From CAWDXG01 sp963822115 (GTDB taxonomy: Bacteria; Myxococcota_A; Polyangia; Polyangiales; Polyangiaceae): a stretch of 64,000 nucleotides of DNA. Shown here piece after piece: positions 48,101-57,621 of this stretch. The translations under genes were made by a program, and so were the position numbers. The DNA lies in assembly GCA_963822115.1 (NCBI GenBank), contig CAWGGM010000022.1, positions 1 through 64,000 on the forward strand, in the 5' to 3' direction. Under the pieces are notes generated by a model. The model ran no database searches. It saw only the letters and a program-made list of their open reading frames with translations, and was not told the origin of the DNA. Numbering within the stretch: position 1 is the stretch's first letter; each line of letters starts with the position of its first letter.

Positions 48101-48904
48101 CGCGCTCAGGCCAAAGACGGCGGCGTAGTTGATCTGCACGCTGCTCGTGGTTTCGTAGTACGGGTGGTTCGGGTCGATGTAGCGGCAGTCGGTCCACTGC
48201 TGCGTGCCGGGGTTCGGGAAAGAGGGCCGCACGAACGTCGTCTCGAACGGATCACAGGCGTTGCCCCGGTAGGCGTAGCCGTAGTGCGTGAGGCGTGCTG
48301 GAGAGCTGTCCGTGATCGGGAACGCCAGCTTCTCGCCTCCCTGGTTCGTGTCGACGGTGGGGGCGTCCGTGAACGGGCAGAAGTCCGCACCGTTGATGTT
48401 GTGGTCGCCGTCGCTGTCGAGCATGCCCCTTAGAGACGGGTAGGGGTGGTACGCGTCCGGGACGAAGCTGGGCAGATCGGCGCGGCCCGGGCCCACCCAG
48501 CGGTCGTAGCCGTGCCTGAACTTGGCGGCATCCGACAGCTGGTTCTCGGGATCGCACGCAGCGCCGAAGCCGTCGTCGGTCCCGTCGTCGGCCTGGGGAC
48601 TGCCGGGATTGTAGACGAGCGGGCAATCGTCCTGGAAATTGGTTATGCCGTCGCCGTCCTCGTCGATCTTGGCCGGGCCCTGCCACCTCAGCCAAGTGAT
48701 GAAGGGATTGGCCTCCGTATCGCAGCCCGGAGGCTGCTGACCGCAGAACGTCTGGGTGTTTACCAGCGACCCCTTGTAGCCAAATGCGTTGAACTCCGCA
48801 TCGGTGAGAAAATCGTCGGAATTGTGGTGCCCCCCTAGGTAGTATTGAAGACACCTGTTCCGGTTCGGATGGACGCCCGAGAAAGCCTGCGATTGGCAGG
48901 TTGC
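45182..48904 (-). CDS. large secreted TSP3/kelch-type protein, main part (no start codon of its own)
   Basis: An open frame of about 1240 codons ending in TGA 45182. Between the in-frame TAG at 48905-48907 and 48496 no ATG, GTG or TTG occurs, yet the translation is clearly protein-like: RCLQYYLGGHHNSDDF, DEDGDGITNFQDDCPLVYNP and DGFGAACD, a calcium-binding thrombospondin type-3 repeat. A second TSP3-like segment (DSDGDHNINGADFCPF) follows, then Cys-rich parts, and from about 46.8 kb kelch-like propeller blades (LLHNAVLFRAGG...DALALDT, LVYGGGFDSAGAP). So it is almost certainly the continuation of the gene upstream, cut by an amber codon. A caller may place its start at GTG 48496. Surface or extracellular location. 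Confidence 0.7.
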   Translation of the reverse strand, partial: ATCQSQAFSGVHPNRNRCLQYYLGGHHNSDDFLTDAEFNAFGYKGSLVNTQTFCGQQPPGCDTEANPFITWLRWQGPAKIDEDGDGITNFQDDCPLVYNPGSPQADDGTDDGFGAACDPENQLSDAAKFRHGYDRWVGPGRADLPSFVPDAYHPYPSLRGMLDSDGDHNINGADFCPFTDAPTVDTNQGGEKLAFPITDSSPARLTHYGYAYRGNACDPFETTFVRPSFPNPGTQQWTDCRYIDPNHPYYETTSSVQINYAAVFGLSANDPALSAGTTYASRAQILLDKSKTNVPVTLERCACQSDVWKTCAHLPTSPCWVDQGLNGHVKTSAKEEDGWHPLGSNGCPPDPDGYCKPLSLTARPVIPRDCDPHVGTCNSHPADWNAWEEDLDSLTWDWQAERAKYPAHLPKDLFDSPPDIDGKPYLHSKYPFLFGSEVAREAHLIKPTPSNPNPYYYAETGGTPYVQSQLPGQEPDVDISGSNQELQSRRLRSYFTLSSASGLPEDNPYLASAHQVRLRGMTACETSGYSTIDVHKLLVNIIWPPDPEGSSFLDTSPISVVSQPRGFALVTNRQGVAPLDDLLQLSTGQTFPIVLTASDYGGSVPMDVLPGSTELARLLAAAPAGADVVPLATDKEASSPLPELLVVLYADTASELPGSWVKLEPLGIDPTAGASYAIGSVGMLPGDFEKGVLLADSISGAAVEFVEPGPDRAARLWRFAAGQWSETQLSADLPARPHAAYLLHNAVLFRAGGVDSDGNLTGDALALDTRSGSEWGQTPTWVPRSDPALAWDQERGGLVYGGGFDSAGAPHADLWDVPEVGIAPQLMLPDASGADAPRVDSASLVLAGGESRQAVVLGTSRVQGPIAGAWRGAADGWHPQSLLSLRVGTGMDRCADGSTPELCTDGAKDWWSDPGHLACSPAAPGACTSASQPRLVATRELPVQKARSADLDVMTTWVGADTHVEDWSDTDPPVLRGRIGVQAPVISVRADNGTVAVATRRGLVIVSQSDGKLRASDPLPLCGRPLAAEPLHDGRWVVSTLAGVALVSVDYTGTPSIDQAALLLPQSGGWSAVDVPPAECASHAACRAADDIVCAGGRCGDGRARAPLALVGDRVVLAPALGSTGGWLHSAGVQPASYVDPGHPPLLLLGHDGDGWHVLSETHVDGTLQALRASGAWVYGVTEKQHGGKLQRFNPALGLTGDEFTSAETHDVPWWVERRDMPDRRLRLVGGGVQIAEVAP

Positions 48905-50144
48905 CTAGTCGCTCAGGTACTTCTGGTAGGCCGCGTCGCACGCATCCTTTGATGCCTGGGGCGGGCAGGCGCTACCAGTGCACTGGCACGCCACGTGATA
49001 GGCGTTCTTCTCGTCGTCGGCAGTCTCGCAGCTGAAGCCAGGGCTGCCGGAATAGTCCGGGGTCGCCTCGAGAACGTCCGACGTTCAGCGTCTGCCCGCT
49101 ATCGGACTGCGTTGCGACTACGAACTGCCTGCCCTTTCCGTCGGCGCGGTCGTACTGCGCAAAAAGCGGCTCCGCCGCCCCACCGAGAATGAAATCGAAC
49201 CACGGGTATTCGCTCTGCGCGTGGGGAAACGAGTGGTGCTTGCCAGCGCTCAGATAGACCACCGGGTGCGTGCTGCCGAACACCTCGAGGTGGCCAACCT
49301 GCACGGGGTTCGGACTGCACCCAGCCCCGAAGTAGAGGGTCTCGAGGACCGAACCGGACCAGCCCAGAACCTGAGCTAGCGACTGTCTGGGCCCGCACGC
49401 TATTTGGTCGTCATCGGGCGGGATTTTCGCACCAATCGGCTGTTCCTGCCAGAACGCATCGGTCGGATGAACCTTTTCCAGGCGAGCGTACCAGCTTCCG
49501 TCCGCTTTCTGACTGACCTGGACGCGCATGTCGATCCACTGGCTGTCACCCGGGTGACTGTTCGCATGCCCCTGCGCAAGTCCCTCGAGTTTCTCGAAAC
49601 CGCCGTCGTTGTCGAACACCAGCACCCACTGGAGTGAAATTCTGTGTATGTGATCCCCGGCCGGCTTCACTGGTTCCACCATGTACAGCGCGAGCGGCTC
49701 GCTGTGGATGGGGGGCGAGTCCGGGGGAGACACCTTGGGCAATTCCGGTCTTTTGTCGCGTGCGTTCTCCCTCGAGTCGAAGATCACATACGGCGCGAAG
49801 CACTTGGCGATCTTGTTCTCGATGCGATCGTCGAGCCCGTCGTGGTCCTCGTCCAGCGAGCAGAGGTACGAGTAGTTTCCGACGTACGAAACGCCCGCGT
49901 TCTGCGTCGCGGTCTCGTGTGTATAGGGATTGTACGGCAGGTCACAATCCGGGCCCTGCGTCACCCACTTGATGCCTGGTGCCGCCTGGGCCGATTGCGT
50001 GACCGTCAGGACACAAAGGCAGGCAAGCACTTGCACGCACGCCAGAGCGCGCCACGCTACGCTGATCGCTGATCGCTGATCGCTGACGCCTCGCCCGTCA
50101 TATCCCGCTCCCTTCCGCGCCCCCAATCCGGCGCCTGGAAGCAT
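48905..50144 (-). CDS. N-terminal part of the large secreted protein (frameshift near 49085, amber stop at 48905)
   Basis: From ATG 50144 the protein has a basic N-terminus, a signal (LACVQVLACLCVLTVTQSAQA) and a region like Vps62 or NPP1-type secreted proteins: LDEDHDGLDDRIENKIAKCFAPYVIFDSRE, then PVVYLSAGKHHSFPH. At about 49075-49090 one extra base (GAACGTC for GACGTC) shifts the frame. Corrected, it continues SDVLEATPDYSGSPGF and a Cys-rich stretch, then YQKYLSD and TAG 48905. The following DNA stays open in the same frame as the next feature, with TAG where a sense codon such as CAG would be expected. Uncorrected, the frame ends at 48972. Three 7-base GCTGATC repeats at 50061-50081 lie between start and signal. 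Confidence 0.65.
50061..50087. repeat. 7-base tandem repeat (GCTGATC x3 plus partial)
   Basis: GCTGATC occurs three times in direct succession (50061-50081), followed by GCTGAC. The unit is not a multiple of three and lies within the first codons of the large secreted protein gene, between ATG 50144 and the signal peptide. Loss or gain of a unit would switch the frame, the layout of a phase-variable gene. Three copies is few, so this may be chance. Confidence 0.5.
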
Positions 50145-50171
50145 GATGCCGGAACGCGCCCTGATGTACAA

Positions 50172-50643
50172 CGCGATACCTTCGCCGTTGGGAAATCGGG
50201 TGGGCGAATGTGCGCTTCGAGCCCGACATGCGCTTTGAGCGAGGCAGCAGGTGAGGCGCAGCCAGGCGTCCGACGATGTGGAAATGCGTGCAAGCCGGCA
50301 GCGCGCGTAGGGGCGGTCGTCGCCAGCCCGCGGAACGACGCGGAACGAGGAAGACGCGAGGCGTCCGGTCGCGGTCGGCGACCACGACCACGGTCACCGC
50401 TACCGTCGCACAAACGGCCACGGTCGAGGCCACGAACATTGATGCGGTCCCGTCACCGCATGGCAGCCGTAGTGCCTTGCCAGGCACGCGGCTGCTCCGC
50501 CACGGTCTCCACAGCGGACGCCTTCGCCCCCGCAGTCGCGAAAAAGGCCGCCGTCGCGACGAGCTACATGCGACAGTTGGTTCGAGGCCCGAGCCCTGGT
50601 TGGCCTTCGACAGACGCTTCAGGATACCTACCCAGCTCCGGAC
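50172..50643. other. intergenic stretch between divergent genes, nothing recognised
   Basis: About 470 bases upstream of both the large secreted protein gene and tmk. It holds short direct repeats such as CGCGGAACGA (twice near 50335) and CGGTC/ACCACGG runs, but no conserved protein, RNA gene or strong terminator that I can support. It must contain the two divergent promoters. Confidence 0.4.
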
Positions 50644-51297
50644 ATGACCCTCACCTCCGCGCCCCGTTTCATCGTTCTTGAAGGTATCGACGGCTGTGGC
50701 AGCAGCACGGCTGCCCGGCGTCTGGTCGAAGCGCTCGGCGCGCTCGGCGAGGACGCGCGGCTGACGTGCGAGCCTTCCGGCGGCCCGGTGGGCAAGCTCA
50801 TCCGCCAGGCCCTGCGCCGCGAGCTGCCGCCCACCGATGCCGGCGCGCCGCGCGAGCCGTCCTGGGGCACCATGTCGCTGCTGTTTGCCGCCGACCGGCT
50901 CGACCACGTCGACAGCGTGATCGCTCCTGCGCTTGCTGCGGGTGCCACGGTCGTCAGCGACCGCTACGACCTGTCGAGCCTGGCGTACCAGTCGGCGACC
51001 TCGCCGGATGCCGCCCGCTCGGTGCCGTGGATCCGCGAGCTCAACGCGCGGGCGCTCCGGCCCGGGCTGACGATCGTGATCGATGTCCCCGCCGAGGTCG
51101 CCGCCGAGCGCCGGCGCCAGCGCGGCGGAGCCGAGGAACTGTACGAAGCCAGCGAAACGCAGCGCCGCCTGGCCGGGATCTACGCCCGCGCCGAGGAGCT
51201 CGTGCCGGGTGACCGCGTGGTGCACGTGTCCGGCGAGGGCAGCGTGGAGGAGACGAGCCAGCTCGTGCTCGACGCCGTGCTCGCTGCGCGCGCCTGA
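50644..51297 (+). CDS. tmk: thymidylate kinase (dTMP kinase), P-loop lysine replaced
   Basis: A 217-residue nucleotide kinase that turns dTMP into dTDP for DNA synthesis. It has the family start FIVLEGIDG, the DRY-type motif VVSDRYDLSSLAYQ, the LTIVIDVPAEVAAERRRQRG segment and the usual length. The P-loop is EGIDGCGSST (13-22), with Ser at position 20 where GxxGxGK(S/T) has Lys. I recall GxDGxGTTT-type loops in some deltaproteobacterial relatives, so this may be a lineage variant rather than a dead enzyme. The LID holds RRRQRGGAEE, an Arg-rich stretch that may compensate. Confidence 0.88.
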   Translation: MTLTSAPRFIVLEGIDGCGSSTAARRLVEALGALGEDARLTCEPSGGPVGKLIRQALRRELPPTDAGAPREPSWGTMSLLFAADRLDHVDSVIAPALAAGATVVSDRYDLSSLAYQSATSPDAARSVPWIRELNARALRPGLTIVIDVPAEVAAERRRQRGGAEELYEASETQRRLAGIYARAEELVPGDRVVHVSGEGSVEETSQLVLDAVLAARA

Positions 51298-51456
51298 CGT
51301 GGGGCCCCCGGCCGGGCGCTTGCGACCGGCCTTGGCGGGCCCGCGGCGGGCCCGGCCCGCCGCTCGTGCCGCGACGAAGCCGCGCGGAGCGCGGCGGCAG
51401 GTGGGGGGCACCCAGCGAATTTGCCCGACCCCCGTCTCGCGGATCATATTCACGCC

Positions 51457-51975
51457 GTGCGACGACTCGTTCTGTTCGGACTGTTCCTGGCGGGCTGTGG
51501 CGGCGCTGCAACCGCCACGCAGCCGGAAACGCCGGTGGCTGCCAAGGCGCCCGCGAAAAAGGCTGCTGTGCCGAAGGGCTCCGTCTCGCGCAGCGCGCTT
51601 CTGGCCACCGTGAACGCCGGGCTCGGGCGCTTCCTGCAGCGCGTGGATGTGTCGGCCAGTCTCGACGCCGGGCAGTTCCGCGGTTTCCGCATCGTGGCGC
51701 TGCGTCCGCCGAGCTACTGGAAGAGCGTGGATCTGCATCCGGGCGATGTCGTCACGGCGGTCAACGGCATGCCCATCAAGACCGAGATGCAGGCCTACGA
51801 CGCCTTCCAGGCGCTCAAGCGCGCCGACGCGATCCGTGTCAGCTATCTGCGCGGCGGCAAGGCCCACACGCTCGTGATTCCCATCGTCGGCAAGCCGCCG
51901 GCGCCCGCGAAGACCGGCAAGCCCGCGCCGAAGCCGGCCAGCACGGCCAGGGCGACCGGCGGCAGCAGCGGCTGA
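51457..51975 (+). CDS. lipoprotein with GspC-like PDZ domain
   Basis: A 172-residue exported protein. GTG 51457 starts RRLVLFGLFLAGC, a short lipobox, then an Ala/Lys/Pro linker. Residues 45-145 look like the C-terminal part of type II secretion protein GspC: GRFLQRVDVSASLDAGQFRGFRIVAL, then the PDZ pattern SVDLHPGDVVTAVNGMPI, YDAFQALKRADAIRVSYLRGGK. An Ala/Pro/Lys tail ends it. True GspC is anchored by an inner-membrane helix; this one seems lipid-anchored, and no other gsp gene is near. It may link to secretins or proteases in the envelope. Function otherwise unknown. Confidence 0.72.
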   Translation: MRRLVLFGLFLAGCGGAATATQPETPVAAKAPAKKAAVPKGSVSRSALLATVNAGLGRFLQRVDVSASLDAGQFRGFRIVALRPPSYWKSVDLHPGDVVTAVNGMPIKTEMQAYDAFQALKRADAIRVSYLRGGKAHTLVIPIVGKPPAPAKTGKPAPKPASTARATGGSSG

Positions 51976-51985
51976 CCGCGCACCG

Positions 51986-52453
51986 CTACGCCTCGCGGGC
52001 GACGAGCTGGTAGCGGTCGAGCGCTTCGTCGAGCGATTCGACCAGTTCCATGCGGACGCCGATGAGGCCCAGCGCGGAGCCGGCTGCGTTGATGGCGTGG
52101 TGCACCAGGCGCGGCAGGCTGGGGGGCTCGACGATGACGACGCGCTCGATGTCGCGTCGGGCGGACAGACCGAACATGGTCAGGATGCGTCCGGCGTCGG
52201 GCTCGACGTCCTCGAGCAGCGACAGGTCATGCACGATGAACATGGGCTGCTGCTCGGCGCCGCGCAGCTCGAGCAGGGCAGGCCAGGCCAGCTCGCTGAT
52301 GAAGCGCGCCATCTTGACGCTGCCCGTCGCCGGGCGCGTGACCTGGCTGAGCAGTCCGAGCGGTTCGGTGAACCAGATGGACATGGCTTCTTCCGGATGC
52401 GCCAGGTGCGGAGGCGTCGCGAAGGCGCGCCGATGGGTTTCCGGAGTGGTCAT
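51986..52453 (-). CDS. hypothetical protein, STAS-like size
   Basis: A 155-residue cytoplasmic protein. The core, ISIW/VKMARFISELAWPALLELRG, then PMFIVHDLSLLEDVEPDAG, a helix, and IERVVIVEPPSLPRLVHHAINAA, alternates strands and helices much as SpoIIAA/STAS-like domains do, but no conserved Ser site is clear. The ATG overlaps the stop of the lipase gene (ATGA), so the two are translated together. I cannot name a function. Confidence 0.7.
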   Translation of the reverse strand: MTTPETHRRAFATPPHLAHPEEAMSIWFTEPLGLLSQVTRPATGSVKMARFISELAWPALLELRGAEQQPMFIVHDLSLLEDVEPDAGRILTMFGLSARRDIERVVIVEPPSLPRLVHHAINAAGSALGLIGVRMELVESLDEALDRYQLVAREA

Positions 52454-53580
52454 GATCGCAGGAGGAAGCCGGCCAGGGCGTCCATGGCGGATGCGAAGCG
52501 CCCGCGATCGAAATGCGCGCCGCTGGTCATCCAGTCGACGTGCGTGGCGGGTTTCGTGTCGTCCTGGAAGTGGCCGATGACGTCGAGGTGGTCGGCTTCA
52601 CCGCACCATATGAGCTCGCCCCACAGCATGCTGAGCGTCGGTACGATGCCGTCGTTGGTGCGGTCGGTGACCTCGGCGGCGACGTGGCGGGCGAGCAGCA
52701 CGGCCTGGTCGTCGTCGGGCTCGGCGTAGGGGTAGGGACGGGGGCGCTGGCTCGTGAACTGGTAGAGCGTGGAGAACATCGCTGCCGTCAGCGCGGCGTA
52801 GGGCGAGCGCACGCGCTTGGCGAAGCGGATCGCCTGCGGTGCGGGGGCGGCCGTCGCGATGGAGCCGTAGCGCACGGCCTCGCGATTCTCGGCGGCAGCG
52901 TTGAACAGGTCCATCGCCTCCGGCATGATCTGGATGATCGCTCCCTGGTCGATGCGCACCTTGCCGAGGAAGCCCGTGATCTCCTTGCGCCCCCCCTCGT
53001 CGACCACGCGCAGCAGCATGTCGGACATGCGACTGACGAGCGCCAGGTTTCCCCCCAGAAACTGGTCGATGCCGCCGAGGCCGGACAAGAGCTTGGAGAA
53101 GACGGCGAACGACGGCGCGCCCACCGACAGCGAGACGACGGTGAGCAGGCTCAAGCCGTACAGCACGCGCGTGCCGGAAACGGTAGCGAAGTAGCCGGCG
53201 AGCGGCGTGCCGTAGTGCGGCGTGTTGAGCGACGTGCAGCTCCGCACGCGCCGCGTCCAGTCCATCGAGCCCGCGTCGAGCCCGAGGTTGGTGCTGGGCG
53301 ACAGTGCCAGGCGCCCGTCCAGCCCGCCTGTCGAGTGGCCGACGAGGTGGATCGGGTCGTCGCCCTCGCCCGCGCTCTCGGCGACGGTCTTCGACAGCAC
53401 ACGCGCCCGGAAGCGCAGCGAAGACGTGGGCGGCGTCGGTACGGTCTCGACCCGCAGCTTGACGCCCGCGTCGCCAAAGCGCTGGCGCAGCGCCGCGCGC
53501 ACGTGCACGAAGTAGTCGTAGCCCGCCAGCTGTCCGAAACCGAACATGCCGGGCACCAGGTAGACGCGATGCAGCGACAC
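52450..53580 (-). CDS. alpha/beta hydrolase, lipase-like
   Basis: A 376-residue hydrolase that starts at GTG 53580 with HRVYLVPGMFGFGQLAGYDYF, the HG-like oxyanion-loop region of bacterial lipases. The nucleophile elbow is VGHSTGG (Ser83 in G-H-S-T-G). Late acidic and His candidates are DGIVPTLSMLW and EADHLDVIGHF. There is no signal peptide, so it may stay inside the cell or be exported another way. A hydrophobic central part (VLYGLSLLTVVSLSVGAP) could be a lid or membrane-touching helix. It overlaps the STAS-like gene downstream. Substrate is not clear; an ester or lipid is likely. Confidence 0.8.
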   Translation of the reverse strand: MSLHRVYLVPGMFGFGQLAGYDYFVHVRAALRQRFGDAGVKLRVETVPTPPTSSLRFRARVLSKTVAESAGEGDDPIHLVGHSTGGLDGRLALSPSTNLGLDAGSMDWTRRVRSCTSLNTPHYGTPLAGYFATVSGTRVLYGLSLLTVVSLSVGAPSFAVFSKLLSGLGGIDQFLGGNLALVSRMSDMLLRVVDEGGRKEITGFLGKVRIDQGAIIQIMPEAMDLFNAAAENREAVRYGSIATAAPAPQAIRFAKRVRSPYAALTAAMFSTLYQFTSQRPRPYPYAEPDDDQAVLLARHVAAEVTDRTNDGIVPTLSMLWGELIWCGEADHLDVIGHFQDDTKPATHVDWMTSGAHFDRGRFASAMDALAGFLLRS

Positions 53581-53617
53581 GGCGCCGGAAGTGTAACCGT
53601 GTTGCCGATGTCTGTCG

Positions 53618-55530
<1,913 letters not shown>

Positions 55531-55534
<4 letters not shown>

Positions 55535-56526
55535 CTTGCCCCGTGCTCGGCGGCCTGCTGCGCGGCCTGGTCGTCTGCGCGCACTTCGTCGGCGCTGGAG
55601 TCGTCGGGCGCGCTGTCGTCGGTCGATCCGGGGCTGGCTTCGTGCGGCGGCTTCCCGGCCGTCTTCTTCTTCGCGGCCGCCGCGGCCGGGGTCTTCCCGT
55701 GCTGTGCCGCCTTGTTGTCGCCATGCTGTGCGGCCGCGGCGAGCTTGTCGGCCAGGCGCGTTTCGGGGTCGATCGAGTCGGCGTTCCACACGGCGTCGAC
55801 GTCGGGATCAGGACGGACGCTGGGCCGCGGCTGCGGACAACCCCGCGACAGCGCGCGGCGGTCGGCCTGTTTCGCGAGCTTCCGCAGCACGGGATGGGCC
55901 CGGTTGGGTCGGCCCGGTCCGCTGTGGTCGACCCAGAAATAGCTGCGCGCACGCACATCGACGTGCACGAAGCCGCTCCGCGTGTAGACGCCGACGCCGC
56001 AGAACCCGAGAGACCGCACGAAGCGGGCGACGGCGTGATCGCTCGCTCCCGGCACCACCAGGTCGATGGCGCGACCCTGGCCGTGACGCGAATGGCTGCC
56101 GGGGTGCGGCGTGCGGTACGCCGAGACCACGCGGATGCTGTACGTCTTGAAGTGGCGCTCGAGCCTGTACAGGATGTCGATCACGCCCGGGTCCATCGGG
56201 AATTCATTCCCGGTGCGCTGGTCGCGCAGCACGTGGGCTGCGCGCTCGAGCTCGCTGGCAGAAAATCCGCCCTGGTCGGTTATCGGCGACAGCGCGATCC
56301 GTTCGCGCGTGTTGATACTCTCGATGACCAGCTCGGGGCGTCCGTGCGAATCGAGCGGAGGCTTGCGGCCGCGCTGCTTCTTGTGCCAGAGCCTGACGTA
56401 GTGGCGGTAGCGGGCGTAGGACATCCGTCGCGCGTGGTGGTGGCGCGCACGATGCGGCCTTGCCTTCGCGCGTCCCGGCAGCGCGAGCACTGCGAGCGCT
56501 GTCAGCCACAACAGGAATAGCCGCAT
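55531..56526 (-). CDS. DUF882/peptidase M15-like exported protein
   Basis: A 331-residue protein with a signal peptide (LFLLWLTALAVLALPGRAKA). The catalytic-looking part has VSAYRTPHPGSHSRHGQGRAIDLVVPG and VGVYTRSGFVHVDVRARSYFWVDHSG, with the zinc ligands H-x(6)-D and H-x-D of the VanY/DUF882 family that trims peptidoglycan stem peptides. The C-terminal third is a low-complexity Ala/Lys/Asp tail. It is the upstream partner of the kinase gene in a translational overlap. Role in cell-wall remodelling is inferred from the family. Confidence 0.85.
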
Positions 56527-56557
56527 CGCTGCCGCGTCCTCCGCGGAGGTGCCTCGG

Positions 56558-57484
56558 CTACTGGATGAAGCTGACGTTGGTGGCCAGCTCGAAGTCGAAG
56601 CGCAGCTCAACGTCCTGCAGGCCGGCGCCTGTGAACATGCGCTCGTGCAGGCGATGCAGCGACAGCCGTCCGTTCTGCGACGGGGCGACGCTGCTGGCGG
56701 GGATCGTGCCGCTGCCGGCGTCGTCGCGGAAGCTGCACAGCGTGCTGCTCGAACCGTCGATGTGGGAGAGCTCGACGTAGACGATGTCGCCCGGCGCTCC
56801 GGCGTTCCACGTCACGTCCACGGGTTGGCTCGTCGACAGCCCACCGACCTCGGACAGCGGAAGCCCGCCGACGGTGACGTTGGCAAGCGGCGAGGGCGCG
56901 TCGGCCTCGAGCGTGAGCGGCGCGACCGACAGCCCACCAGATGTCTGGATCGTGTAGTGGGCCGCTGCGGGCAGCGGCTCGGAGCGATCGCGCGTCGTGT
57001 ACATCACGCCGGAGACCCGGTCCGTCACGGTGGGGAAGGCGCGCGGAGCCAGCGTGGTGGTGTTGCCGGCGACGTTGACCGAGATGTCGCCCGCTTCCAG
57101 CAGCTCGACGTGGCCCACCGTCGATGGGTGCGTCGGCTGGGGCAGCGTCGTGCACTGGCCGGGGGAGGGAAGCTTCTGCGCTAGACCGACCATGCCCAGG
57201 ACGCCCTGTGCGTCCACGTCGGCCGGGGTATGCACGAATCCAGCGAGCGCTCCGGCGCGCGTGGCGTTGGCGCTATCGACGGTCGTGCTCCGTTCGATGG
57301 AGATGAGCGCGTGGGTGCTGCCCGTGTCGGCATCGGTGGCGTAGTCGGCCGTCTGCGCCGAGCAGCCGAAGGCCGTCAGCGCGGCGCCCAGCAGGAGCGC
57401 GACAGACAGACGCCCACCACGCGGGCGCAGGAAGGCAGGAGCCGGGTCGCGGTGAGACCCGGTGGCGTCGGTGGACCAATCCAC
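56558..57484 (-). CDS. hypothetical lipoprotein, beta-rich
   Basis: A 308-residue exported protein that starts at about GTG 57484, with an Arg-rich N-terminus and a lipobox LTAFGC. The rest is Ser/Thr/Val-rich with beta-strand patterns and no Cys pairs except TTLCSF and GQCTTLPQP. It ends in LRFDFELATNVSFIQ. The start is uncertain: in-frame codons are open well upstream, and another GTG lies two codons before. No family is recognised. A domain role in the outer membrane surface is possible. Confidence 0.65.
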   Translation of the reverse strand: MDWSTDATGSHRDPAPAFLRPRGGRLSVALLLGAALTAFGCSAQTADYATDADTGSTHALISIERSTTVDSANATRAGALAGFVHTPADVDAQGVLGMVGLAQKLPSPGQCTTLPQPTHPSTVGHVELLEAGDISVNVAGNTTTLAPRAFPTVTDRVSGVMYTTRDRSEPLPAAAHYTIQTSGGLSVAPLTLEADAPSPLANVTVGGLPLSEVGGLSTSQPVDVTWNAGAPGDIVYVELSHIDGSSSTLCSFRDDAGSGTIPASSVAPSQNGRLSLHRLHERMFTGAGLQDVELRFDFELATNVSFIQ

Positions 57485-57621
57485 GTGCACGTCGATATGG
57501 TACGGCCCGCCCCTCCGGGGGGCAAGCGGACCGCACACCCCCGGACGGCCGGCCCAGTCCCGTTCCGCGCCGCGCGCACCCCTCTCTGGGGCGCGCGATA
57601 CCGAAGCAGATACGGAAGTCA

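Noticed and set aside
48905..48907. Recoded stop (pyrrolysine or programmed readthrough)
   Set aside because: No recoding signal or machinery is visible; a point mutation or sequence error is simpler. Kept only as a question in the findings.
50208..50681. Plus-strand frame of 157 codons upstream of tmk
   Set aside because: Composition is random Arg/Ser/Pro and it overlaps the start of tmk in another frame without a ribosome site.
51298..51456. Terminator in the GC-rich stretch after tmk
   Set aside because: Several overlapping GGGCCC-type hairpins can be drawn but none is unique and there is no T-run.
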